NCBI RefSeq assembly: GCF_937967675.1
Contig: NZ_CALBSN010000164.1
Location: 1-28,844 of the forward strand
Reading direction: 5' to 3'
Origin: an uncultured Flavobacterium sp.
GTDB taxonomy: Bacteria > Bacteroidota > Bacteroidia > Flavobacteriales > Flavobacteriaceae
DNA: 28,844 nucleotides
Of this stretch, positions 1-7,358 are shown piece after piece. Each line of letters opens with the position of its first letter. Position 1 is the stretch's first letter. A program made the translations under genes and the position numbers. The notes under the pieces were generated by a model. The model worked only from the letters and a program-made list of their open reading frames with translations. It made no database searches and was not told the DNA's origin.

Positions 1-284
1 AGAATGGTTGTTCTCAAGAATGCAAAGACAAATGCATGTCACAATACGATGAAAACGGAAAATACATCGGAGATGCAGCACACGTTCACGGACCAAATTG
101 CAACCATGGTGATCACCAAGAAATCATCAACATGGATGTTAAAAAAGTAAAAGACGCTAACGGAAAAGTGAAAGCAACGGTTACTTTAACTAAAATGGTT
201 GATGGTAAAGAAACAACAGAAGAAAAAGTTTTTGAAGGAGATGATTTAGAAGTAGATGCAAAAATTGCTGAACTTGGGAAATAG
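1..284 (+). CDS. Cys/His-rich hypothetical protein, 5' end outside window
   Basis: The frame is open to the window edge: codons from base 3 read NGCSQECKDKC before the first ATG at 36. The gene therefore most likely starts upstream, and the 82-residue version from ATG 36 is probably truncated. The visible part has a Cys cluster (C-x3-C-x3-C), then a His/Cys stretch (HVHGPNCNHGDH, about residues 17-28 counted from ATG 36), then a Lys/Glu-rich tail without Cys. The first part could bind metal, but I do not recognise the family. A strong hairpin terminator follows the stop. The frame is well supported; the function is unknown. Confidence 0.7.
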   Translation, partial: NGCSQECKDKCMSQYDENGKYIGDAAHVHGPNCNHGDHQEIINMDVKKVKDANGKVKATVTLTKMVDGKETTEEKVFEGDDLEVDAKIAELGK

Positions 285-302
285 TTCATTATAATTAAAA
301 AT

Positions 303-333
303 AAAAAAGCCTCACGTAAGTGAGGCTTTTTTT
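303..333. terminator. Bidirectional intrinsic terminator
   Basis: The stem AAAAAAGCCTCAC pairs with GTGAGGC plus a T-run around a GTAA loop. Flanking A- and T-runs make it work in both directions. It lies between the convergent Cys/His-rich gene and the deoxynucleoside kinase gene and overlaps the kinase stop codon. Confidence 0.9.
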
Positions 334-946
334 AGAATAATCCGTTTAATTCGGCATCAATTCTATTTATAATATTTCCTAAATCTTCTGGATTATTTAC
401 AAAATCAATGTTGTCTACATCAATGATTACTAATTTCCCTTTGTTATAGGTTTGAATCCAAGCTTCATATCTTTCGTTTAAACGACTCAAATAATCAATC
501 GAAATCGAGTTTTCGTAATCTCTTCCTCTTTGGTGAATTTGACTCACTAAATTTGGAATCGAACTTCTTAAATAAATCAACAAATCTGGCGAACCCACTA
601 AACTTTCCATCAATTCGAAAAGTGAAGTATAGTTGTTGTAATCACGATTCGACATCAATCCCATAGCATGAAGATTGGGTGCAAAAATATGTGCGTCCTC
701 ATAAATGGTTCTATCCTGAATAATGTTTTTACCACTTTCACGAATTTGCAATACTTGACGAAAACGGCTGTTTAAGAAATAAATCTGAAGATTAAAACTC
801 CAACGCTCCATTTGGTGATAAAAATCATCCAAATACGGGTTGTCTACCACATCTTCAAAATGCGGTTCCCATTTAAAATGTTTGGCTAATAATCGAGTTA
901 ATGTTGTTTTTCCTGCTCCAATATTTCCTGCTACTGCTATGTGCAT
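332..946 (-). CDS. Deoxynucleoside kinase
   Basis: This 204-residue protein belongs to the deoxynucleoside kinase family (deoxyguanosine/deoxyadenosine kinase type), cytosolic nucleotide-salvage enzymes that phosphorylate deoxynucleosides with ATP. The P-loop GNIGAGKT is at residues 7-14. A DRTIYED segment near residue 78 matches the family's catalytic/substrate region, and RGRDYE near 140 resembles the Arg-rich lid. Length is normal. The start codon overlaps the stop of the upstream minus-strand gene by one base (TAATG), so the two are probably cotranscribed and translationally coupled. Which deoxynucleoside is preferred cannot be read from the sequence. Confidence 0.92.
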   Translation of the reverse strand: MHIAVAGNIGAGKTTLTRLLAKHFKWEPHFEDVVDNPYLDDFYHQMERWSFNLQIYFLNSRFRQVLQIRESGKNIIQDRTIYEDAHIFAPNLHAMGLMSNRDYNNYTSLFELMESLVGSPDLLIYLRSSIPNLVSQIHQRGRDYENSISIDYLSRLNERYEAWIQTYNKGKLVIIDVDNIDFVNNPEDLGNIINRIDAELNGLF

Positions 947-1743
947 TATGGTAAAATTATTTTGTAATTAGTAATTTCATTTTGGGTAAAAATAGATAAA
1001 ATTCCATCTTTAAAGAAAAAATTTGAAATGATTTTTTCATCTATTGTTATTTTATATTTTTTTTGATCAATTGCGCTGTAGTAAAACAATTGATTGTTTA
1101 GTTGATAAAGACTACAAGTGTTATTTATTAGTTGTGCTTTTTCACTCAATGGTTGTATGCCTAATTTTTCAATTGCTCCATAAATTGAGATGCGATATAA
1201 ATTCAAATTTTTATCGGTCCAATAAAAATGAGTGTAATCAGATTCGTAGTTTATTATTGGATTTTCAAGCATCGTTGAAATCCACTTTAAAGCATCAGTA
1301 TTTACGTTATATAAACCTATTTTTGATGAAATGCTATCGTAAATCCAAACTTGATTTTGAGATGATAATGATACGGCATCTAAAGTGATTGGTGTTGGTT
1401 TTAAATTGAATTCGATTTTTTTGATCTCATTTAACTGATTGTCCAAAAGTATTATTGTATTGAAGTTTTTATAAAATACTACAATTTGTAATGGATTTTG
1501 AAAGTCAACTTTTGTGATTTTACCCAGATTGATATTATTGTATTGATACGTCTTGGAACTATTTTTTTTTGAAAGGGTATTGTTTTTAATACTGTAAAGA
1601 TTGAATTGATTGTCATATCCTAAAAACACATCACATTCATGTTCTATAGTTTCTATTTTTTTTACAGATAATATTCCCTGACTCTTTACTGAAAGACAGA
1701 TTAGATTTAAAATAAATACAAATAAAGTTTTTTTTAGCAACAT
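946..1743 (-). CDS. Secreted hypothetical protein, possibly beta-propeller-like
   Basis: This 265-residue protein has a clear signal peptide: Lys-Lys, a hydrophobic core and SQ at about residue 22. It is probably periplasmic or secreted. The mature part is rich in short hydrophobic strands separated by Asn, Asp and Gly turns, with phrases such as QVWIYD and SKIGLYNV that recall repeated propeller blades. That fold is inference; no catalytic motif is visible. It precedes the deoxynucleoside kinase gene and overlaps it by one base. Function unknown. The 114-codon open frame on the opposite strand (1044-1388) looks like a shadow. Confidence 0.8.
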   Translation of the reverse strand: MLLKKTLFVFILNLICLSVKSQGILSVKKIETIEHECDVFLGYDNQFNLYSIKNNTLSKKNSSKTYQYNNINLGKITKVDFQNPLQIVVFYKNFNTIILLDNQLNEIKKIEFNLKPTPITLDAVSLSSQNQVWIYDSISSKIGLYNVNTDALKWISTMLENPIINYESDYTHFYWTDKNLNLYRISIYGAIEKLGIQPLSEKAQLINNTCSLYQLNNQLFYYSAIDQKKYKITIDEKIISNFFFKDGILSIFTQNEITNYKIILP

Positions 1744-1865
1744 TCGATAAACGATTTTTGGAAATCAGCGTCTAATATACTACTTTAACATAAAAAAGGA
1801 GTTAAATTGTGTAACAAAATACTCTATGTGTAGTCTATAATATATATCTATAACATTTGAAAAGA

Positions 1866-2774
1866 ATGAGAAAAATTATTATTGCTTCGATTTTAATGAT
1901 TTCTGGGTATCTAAATGCTCAGAATTTCCAAGGTATGGCGGTTTATGAATCTAAAACCAGTACAGCTGATTTTATGAAAGGCATGAGTGGGAATCGTGAT
2001 ATTACTCCTGAAATGCAAAAACAAATTGAAGACAGAATGAAAAAAATGTTTGAGAAAACCTTTATTTTAAACTTTGATAAATCGGCTTCTATTTACAAAG
2101 AAGAAGAGAAATTAGATGCTCCAGGCCAACAAAGTGGAGGGAGAATGATGATGTCGATGATGGGGGGTGGGGGAACCCATTATAAAAATGCTAAGGATAA
2201 ACAATATATTGTTGATAAAGAATTTTTTGGGAAGGAGTTTTTGATTAAAGATTCATTACCTAAATACGAATGGAAATTAGAAGGCGAGTCCAAACAAATT
2301 GGAAATTATACTTGTTTTAAAGCTACTGCAGTTGTAAAAGTGAGTGAATCTGATTTTAGAAATTTCAGATTTAGAAATAAAAACAATGAAGGTAAAGACG
2401 ATGTAAAAAAGCCAACAACAGTAAAAGATACTGCAAAGTCTAAGAAAACTAATTTTACAGACGACTGGGAAATGCCAAAAGAAAATGTAATTACAGCATG
2501 GTATTGTCCTGAAATCCCAGTGAATCAAGGTCCGGAAAATTACTGGGGATTACCAGGTTTAATCTTAGAGGTTAATGATGGTAAAACCGTTATTTTATGT
2601 TCAAAAATAGTTTTAAATTCTAAAGAAAGAGTTGAAATTAAAGCGGCTTCAAAAGGTAAGGTTGTTACTCAAAAAGAATTTGATGAAACTGTAAAAAATA
2701 AAATAGAAGAGATGCGCGAGATGAATTCTGGACCTGGAGGAGGTAATCGTATGCAGTTTAGAATGAGTAGATAA
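1866..2774 (+). CDS. GLPGLI family protein
   Basis: The protein contains the family signature literally: a WYCPEIPVNQGPENYW stretch followed by GLPGLI (about residue 230). It has a signal peptide ending at AQ near residue 19 and a Met/Gly-rich loop in the middle, and is probably periplasmic or outer-membrane associated. An in-frame TTG at 1857 would add three residues. I prefer ATG 1866 because it gives a compact signal peptide. The GLPGLI family is common in Bacteroidota and has no established biochemical function. The gene ends 9 bp before a TonB-receptor-like gene, a frequent pairing that suggests a shared envelope role. An operon is likely. Confidence 0.92.
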   Translation: MRKIIIASILMISGYLNAQNFQGMAVYESKTSTADFMKGMSGNRDITPEMQKQIEDRMKKMFEKTFILNFDKSASIYKEEEKLDAPGQQSGGRMMMSMMGGGGTHYKNAKDKQYIVDKEFFGKEFLIKDSLPKYEWKLEGESKQIGNYTCFKATAVVKVSESDFRNFRFRNKNNEGKDDVKKPTTVKDTAKSKKTNFTDDWEMPKENVITAWYCPEIPVNQGPENYWGLPGLILEVNDGKTVILCSKIVLNSKERVEIKAASKGKVVTQKEFDETVKNKIEEMREMNSGPGGGNRMQFRMSR

Positions 2775-2783
2775 GCCATTTTT

Positions 2784-5525
2784 ATGAAAAAACTAATTTT
2801 ATTTTTTTTAGTACTTACATCTAGTGCTTTTTCTCAAAATATACGTTTCGAGGGAACCGTTAAAGATACTTCAGGAGTAGGTTTGGAAATGGCAAATATT
2901 ATGGCTATAAATCAGCAAACTAAAGCTATGGATGCCTATGCCATTACTAATGAAACGGGAAAATTTACGCTTAATTTAAAGCCAAGTACAACTTACACGA
3001 TAAAGGTTAGTTATATTGGTTTTCAAACATTTGAAAAATCTGTAACAACAGGAACTTCAAATATTAATTTCCCCGTAGTCTTAAAAGAAGGTACTCAATT
3101 AAAAGAAGTTGAAATTGTGCATGAAATGCCCGTGAGTGTTTCAGGTGATACGATTATTTACAATTCCGATTCATTTACAAATGGAACGGAAAGAAAACTG
3201 GAAGACGTACTTAAAAAACTTCCTGGAGTTGAAGTTAATAAAGATGGCGAAATCGAAGTGGAAGGAAAGAAGGTGCAAAAAGTAATGGTGGAAGGAAAAG
3301 ATTTTTTTGATGGAGATACCAAATTAGCCACAAAAAATATTCCAGCAGATGCTTTAGATAAGATTCAAGTTCTTCGTAATTATAATGAAGTTTCTAATTT
3401 GAAAGGATTAGAAAACAATGAAGAAAGTATTGCGTTAAACATCAAACTTAAAGAAGGGAAAAAGAATTTTTGGTTTGGAGACATGAGTGCAGGAATCGGA
3501 GTTGGAATGGAAGACACACGCTACATCGTAAATCCAAAATTATTTTATTATAATCCAAAATACAGCTTAAATGTTATAGCTAATGTGAATAATATTGGAG
3601 AATTGCCATTAACGGCTCAAGATTATTTTAAATTTACAGGAGGTTTTAAAAACATGATGCGTAAAGGAGGTTCTTCTTTTAATGTTTCTTCAAACGATTT
3701 AGGAATTTTAGGTCTTCGTAACAATCAAGCAGCCAATATTGAGTCGACTTTTGGTGCTGCGAATTTCAGTTTTAATCCTTCAAAAGCATGGACATTAAGT
3801 GGATTTGGAATTTTGTTAGGAAATAAAACAGAGATAGAAAATAAAACAATTTCTAATCGTATTGATAATTTGCCAGATGGTTCTTCTCAAACTATTACTG
3901 AAACTAGAGAAGATTTTACACAACAAAAGAGCAATCAAGTTTTGTTGAAGTTGAGTTCGAGTTATGTTCCTTCCGAGAAATTACATTTTGATTATGATGC
4001 GTTGATTAAAATTTCTGATCAAAAAGAAAATACAAGCGTTTTTTCAAGTTTGCTTTCTGATATTTATACAGCTAAAAAGCAAAATCCATTTTCAATCAAT
4101 CAGAATTTGAATTATTATTATACTTTAAATGATAAACATGTTTTTGCATTTGAAATGCAACATTTATATCAAAATGAAGATCCGTTTTATAATGCTAATT
4201 TAGAAACTTTGCCTTTTGCTCCATTATTAACAGGTTATGTGAATGAAGGAGTTGGTGTTAGAGATGATATTACTCAAAAACGTTATGTTCAAACAAATAA
4301 AGTAGATGCGAAGTTTGATTATTATTATATGGTTACTCCAAAAAGTAACATCAATTTAACTCTTGGAAATACGTATTCGTATCAAAATTTTGATTCCTCA
4401 ATTTTTCAAATGCTGAATAATGGAACTCAAAATAATTTAACTGATGCAACAACATATAATGATGTAAATTATGCTTTTAATGATCTGTTTTTAGGAGTAC
4501 ATTATAAATTTTTGTTGGGTAAGTTTACCTTCAATCCAGGATTTAGTGTACATCAATTTAATATGAATGATGAACAATTAGGAACTTCTAATAAGCAATC
4601 TTTCAATAGAATCTTACCTGATGTTTATGCGCTTTGGCAAATTAAAAAATCGGAAACATTAACCTATAACTATTCCTTAACTAATAATTTTACTGATATT
4701 AATAAATTAGCTCAAGGGTATGTGTTTTCAAATTATAACAGTTTGTTTAGCGGAAATCGTTATTTAGAAAATTCAACTTCTCAAGTACACTCATTACGTT
4801 ATTTTAAATATAACATGTTTAATTTTGAGAATATTTTTGCTAATATTACGTATACAAGACAAATTGATGCTATTAAAAATAGAGCTTTACTGTTAGGGGT
4901 AAATCAAATATCTTCTTCGGAAAACATGAACTCTAATTTTCCTGATGAAACTTTTTCTGCAAGTGGAAATTATGGTCGTTCGTTTGCAAGATATTACAAA
5001 GCAAATTTTAGAGCAGGATTTAATTGGTCTAAAAATAACAACATCCGTGTTTATCCTGATTCTGATACAGATCCAAATAATAATCCAACAGAGATTCAAA
5101 CAATCGAATCCTATTCTCAAAATTATAATTTGAGTTTTTCTACTAATTATAAAACGTTACCAAATTTAACTTTGGGTTATAATTTTTCAATTAATGACAA
5201 CTTTTCGGATGTGATTTATATTGATAGTCCTACAGTTACATTGGAATATTATTTCTTAGATGCATTTTCATTCGTTTCGGAATATTCCTATTTTCATAAT
5301 AGAAATAAAGCTAAAACAATCGATAGCGAATATGACTTTTTAACAGCTAGTTTAATGTATCAGAAAAAAGGCAGTAAATGGGAGTGGAAACTTTCAGGAA
5401 CTAACTTATTAGATACAAAATCGCTTGACACAAATAGTTTTAGTCAGTTAGGAGGAACCAGTAGTTTTTCGAGCTATAGAGTGCAACCTAGATTTGTAAT
5501 TTTAAGTTTAAAATATACACTATAA
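2784..5525 (+). CDS. TonB-dependent-receptor-like outer membrane beta-barrel protein
   Basis: This 913-residue outer membrane protein has, in order: a signal peptide (cleaved near residue 18, SQ), a carboxypeptidase-regulatory-like (CarboxypepD_reg) beta-sandwich at about 22-105 with its YIGFQT-type strand, a plug-like segment at about 115-230 (including VSGDTIIYNSDSF and KKLPGVEV), and a long barrel rich in aromatic and Asn residues to the C-terminus (SLKYTL). The substrate is unknown. Proteins of this layout next to GLPGLI genes lack obvious SusD or siderophore partners, and none is encoded here. A terminator directly follows the stop. Confidence 0.9.
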   Translation: MKKLILFFLVLTSSAFSQNIRFEGTVKDTSGVGLEMANIMAINQQTKAMDAYAITNETGKFTLNLKPSTTYTIKVSYIGFQTFEKSVTTGTSNINFPVVLKEGTQLKEVEIVHEMPVSVSGDTIIYNSDSFTNGTERKLEDVLKKLPGVEVNKDGEIEVEGKKVQKVMVEGKDFFDGDTKLATKNIPADALDKIQVLRNYNEVSNLKGLENNEESIALNIKLKEGKKNFWFGDMSAGIGVGMEDTRYIVNPKLFYYNPKYSLNVIANVNNIGELPLTAQDYFKFTGGFKNMMRKGGSSFNVSSNDLGILGLRNNQAANIESTFGAANFSFNPSKAWTLSGFGILLGNKTEIENKTISNRIDNLPDGSSQTITETREDFTQQKSNQVLLKLSSSYVPSEKLHFDYDALIKISDQKENTSVFSSLLSDIYTAKKQNPFSINQNLNYYYTLNDKHVFAFEMQHLYQNEDPFYNANLETLPFAPLLTGYVNEGVGVRDDITQKRYVQTNKVDAKFDYYYMVTPKSNINLTLGNTYSYQNFDSSIFQMLNNGTQNNLTDATTYNDVNYAFNDLFLGVHYKFLLGKFTFNPGFSVHQFNMNDEQLGTSNKQSFNRILPDVYALWQIKKSETLTYNYSLTNNFTDINKLAQGYVFSNYNSLFSGNRYLENSTSQVHSLRYFKYNMFNFENIFANITYTRQIDAIKNRALLLGVNQISSSENMNSNFPDETFSASGNYGRSFARYYKANFRAGFNWSKNNNIRVYPDSDTDPNNNPTEIQTIESYSQNYNLSFSTNYKTLPNLTLGYNFSINDNFSDVIYIDSPTVTLEYYFLDAFSFVSEYSYFHNRNKAKTIDSEYDFLTASLMYQKKGSKWEWKLSGTNLLDTKSLDTNSFSQLGGTSSFSSYRVQPRFVILSLKYTL

Positions 5526-5554
5526 AAAAAGCCTGACATCTATCAGGCTTTTTT
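5525..5554. terminator. Bidirectional intrinsic terminator
   Basis: GCCTGA (5531-5536) pairs with TCAGGC (5543-5548) around a 6-nt loop, flanked by an A-run and a T-run. It separates the convergent barrel-protein and metK genes. Confidence 0.92.
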
Positions 5555-5568
5555 GTGAATAATAATTG

Positions 5569-6819
5569 CTATAATTTAAAAGCAGCTTTTACTTGATCTA
5601 CGAAATCTAATTTTTCCCAAGTAAATAACTCAACTGTTACAGTTTTAGATTCACCACCTGGAGCATTAAAAGTTTTAGTAACGGTTTCTGGGGTTCTTCC
5701 CATGTGTCCGTAAGCAGCAGTTTCGCTATAAATAGGATTTCTTAATTTTAAACGTTGTTCAATAAAATAAGGACGCATATCAAAAATGCTTTCTACTACT
5801 TTACTGATTTCTCCGTCTGTTAAATTTACTTTTGCAGTTCCGTAAGTATTTACGTTGATTGATGTTGGTTCAGCAACTCCAATCGCATAAGAAACTTGTA
5901 CTAATATTTCATCCGCCACACCAGCAGCAACTAAATTTTTAGCGATGTGACGTGTTGCATAAGCAGCAGAACGGTCTACTTTAGATGGGTCTTTTCCAGA
6001 GAAAGCACCACCACCGTGAGCTCCTTTTCCACCGTAAGTGTCTACGATAATTTTTCTTCCTGTTAAACCAGTATCTCCGTGAGGTCCACCAATTACGAAT
6101 TTTCCTGTTGGGTTAATGTGGTATTTAATTGCATCATTAAATAAATGTGCATATTGAGGATTTTTAGCAATTACTCTTGGAATTAAAATCTCAATAATAT
6201 CTTTTTTGATTTTTGCTAACATGCTTGGTTCATCAGCAAAATCATCGTGTTGCGTTGAAACTACAATAGCATCAATACGAGCCGGTTTGTTATCATCAGA
6301 ATATTCTAATGTTACCTGAGATTTTGCATCCGGACGTAAGTAAGTGATTTCTTTGTTTTCTCTTCTTAAATCTGCTAATTCTTGAAGAATTTGGTGTGAT
6401 AATTTCAATGCTAATGGCATGAATTCAGCAGTTTCATTCGTAGCATAACCAAACATCATTCCTTGGTCACCAGCACCTTGCTCTTCTTTGCTAGCTCTGT
6501 CAACACCTTGGTTAATATCAGCAGATTGCTCGTGAATAGCAGATAAAACACCACAAGAATTTGCTTCGAACATATATTCGCTTTTTGTATAACCAATTTT
6601 CTTGATTACATCTCTTGCGATAGTTTGTACATCTAAATAAGTATTTGATTTAACTTCTCCAGCTAAAATTACCTGTCCAGTTGTAACTAACGTTTCACAG
6701 GCTACTTTTGACTCAGGGTCAAATGCTAAAAAGTTATCAATTAATGCGTCTGAAATTTGATCCGCAACTTTGTCAGGATGTCCTTCACTCACTGATTCTG
6801 ACGTAAATAAATAAGCCAT
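5569..6819 (-). CDS. metK: S-adenosylmethionine synthase (methionine adenosyltransferase)
   Basis: This 416-residue cytosolic enzyme makes S-adenosylmethionine from methionine and ATP. Family motifs are intact: SESVSEGHPDKVADQISDA near the N-terminus (ATP/methionine site), GAGDQGMMFGYA near 115, and GGGAFSGKDPSKVDRSAAYA near 270 (P-loop-like motif). Length is close to the usual 390-420. It faces away from the metH genes, and its roughly 130-nt leader contains a SAM-II-like aptamer, so the product probably represses its own synthesis. The leader also holds a Bacteroidota -7 element. The start ATG is unambiguous. Confidence 0.98.
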   Translation of the reverse strand: MAYLFTSESVSEGHPDKVADQISDALIDNFLAFDPESKVACETLVTTGQVILAGEVKSNTYLDVQTIARDVIKKIGYTKSEYMFEANSCGVLSAIHEQSADINQGVDRASKEEQGAGDQGMMFGYATNETAEFMPLALKLSHQILQELADLRRENKEITYLRPDAKSQVTLEYSDDNKPARIDAIVVSTQHDDFADEPSMLAKIKKDIIEILIPRVIAKNPQYAHLFNDAIKYHINPTGKFVIGGPHGDTGLTGRKIIVDTYGGKGAHGGGAFSGKDPSKVDRSAAYATRHIAKNLVAAGVADEILVQVSYAIGVAEPTSINVNTYGTAKVNLTDGEISKVVESIFDMRPYFIEQRLKLRNPIYSETAAYGHMGRTPETVTKTFNAPGGESKTVTVELFTWEKLDFVDQVKAAFKL

Positions 6820-6844
6820 AATAAATTATTTTTAAATTTTAAGC

Positions 6845-6861
6845 GAGGAAAAATAATTGCA
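6845..6861 (-). promoter_or_regulatory. Predicted anti-aptamer of the metK riboswitch
   Basis: In the metK transcript this segment reads TGCAATTATTTTTCCTC. Its last ten bases are exactly complementary to GAGGAAAAAT (6936-6927), which carries the 5' strand of aptamer stem P1. Its first six are complementary to ATTGCA (6918-6913) in the aptamer core. It lies 26-42 nt before the start codon. Pairing here would dismantle the SAM-II fold. The complementarity is seen directly; the switching role is inference. Confidence 0.6.
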
Positions 6862-6886
6862 GATGCTGCCTAAAGGAGTAGTAATT

Positions 6887-6936
6887 ACTGCTTTAGCATT
6901 TTTTAATGAGGTTGCAATCAGTTCAAATTTTTCCTC
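6887..6936 (-). promoter_or_regulatory. SAM-II-like riboswitch aptamer in metK leader
   Basis: The minus-strand RNA matches the layout of the SAM-II pseudoknot. P1 is GAGG/CCTC enclosing AATTTGAACTGATTGCAA. An A-rich strand (ATTAAAAAATGCTAAAG) follows, and the pseudoknot pairing ACTG (6922-6919) with CAGT (6890-6887) closes it. ATTTGAAC, GATTGCA and TGCTAAA are close to conserved family segments. The length of about 50 nt fits. It binds S-adenosylmethionine in known members. Placement before metK implies product feedback. A covariance-model match would settle the class. Confidence 0.78.
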
Positions 6937-6950
6937 TTAGTTTTCGGATG

Positions 6951-6958
6951 CAAATTTA
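6951..6958 (-). promoter_or_regulatory. metK promoter -7 element
   Basis: On the minus strand this reads TAAATTTG, a perfect TAnnTTTG. A TTG lies 24 nt upstream, slightly further than usual. Transcription would start near 6945, just before the riboswitch. Confidence 0.65.
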
Positions 6959-7141
6959 GGAACTGATTTTTAATTATGGAAACAAATAGAGTTTTTTTAA
7001 CAAAAATGATTTAATTTTATTTTAAACTCCAATAATTTAGATTTTTAATCTAAAAATAATTGTTTTAAATTTAAATTATTCTGAATTTAATGTTTGAAAT
7101 ATAATTTTTAAGAAAATATTTCATTATTTCAATTTTGTCAC

Positions 7142-7149
7142 TACATTTG
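7142..7149 (+). promoter_or_regulatory. metH promoter -7 element
   Basis: TACATTTG is a perfect TAnnTTTG. Transcription would start near 7155, about 18 nt before the S-box aptamer. No convincing TTG lies at the usual upstream distance. The roughly 180 bp between this and the metK -7 element is AT-rich and shows no gene. Confidence 0.65.
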
Positions 7150-7172
7150 CAGTGTTCATAATTATAGTGTTT

Positions 7173-7275
7173 GTTATCACGAAAGCTGGAGGGAATAGAC
7201 CCTACGAAAGCTTAGCAACCCTACACTTGTAGAAGGTGCTACATTCTATTCCGATTTTTATCGGAAGCAGATAAC
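7173..7275 (+). promoter_or_regulatory. SAM-I (S-box) riboswitch in metH leader
   Basis: P1 is formed by GTTATC (7173-7178) and GATAAC (7270-7275). Between them lie the S-box core segments GAAAGCTGGAGGGA, GACCCTACGAAAGC, TTAGCAACC and AAGGTGCTA-ATTC in family order, with a hairpin CCGATTTTTATCGG for P4. SAM-I aptamers bind S-adenosylmethionine and turn off methionine genes. The downstream gene, metH part 1, fits. No U-tract terminator is visible before the gene, so the readout is not the classic transcriptional one. Confidence 0.96.
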
Positions 7276-7285
7276 GTTAGAATTG

Positions 7286-7310
7286 CTCTCCAACTTTCTA
7301 CGGTAACAAA
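7286..7310 (+). promoter_or_regulatory. Predicted anti-aptamer of the metH riboswitch
   Basis: This segment is complementary to 7170-7193, the 5' flank of the S-box aptamer. Nine pairs join 7170-7178 with 7302-7310, and twelve more join 7181-7193 with 7286-7298 (one mismatch, two wobbles overall). It would capture the 5' strands of P1 and P2. It ends 48 nt before the metH ATG. Complementarity is seen directly; function is inferred. Confidence 0.6.
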
Positions 7311-7358
7311 TTAAGTTAATCAAGAAAATTAGGTAATTAGCCTTTGCGAGAGAATACA

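Noticed and set aside
1044..1388. 114-codon open frame opposite the secreted beta-rich protein gene
   Set aside because: It lies entirely inside a better-supported gene on the other strand, has no family features and reads as low-complexity hydrophobic sequence.
1851..1859. TAACATTTG as a promoter -7 element for the GLPGLI gene
   Set aside because: The spacing between TA and TTTG is three bases instead of two and it lies too close to the start codon.
6845..6860. GAGGAAAAA on the plus strand as a ribosome binding site
   Set aside because: No plus-strand gene starts nearby; the sequence is explained as part of the metK leader inverted repeat.
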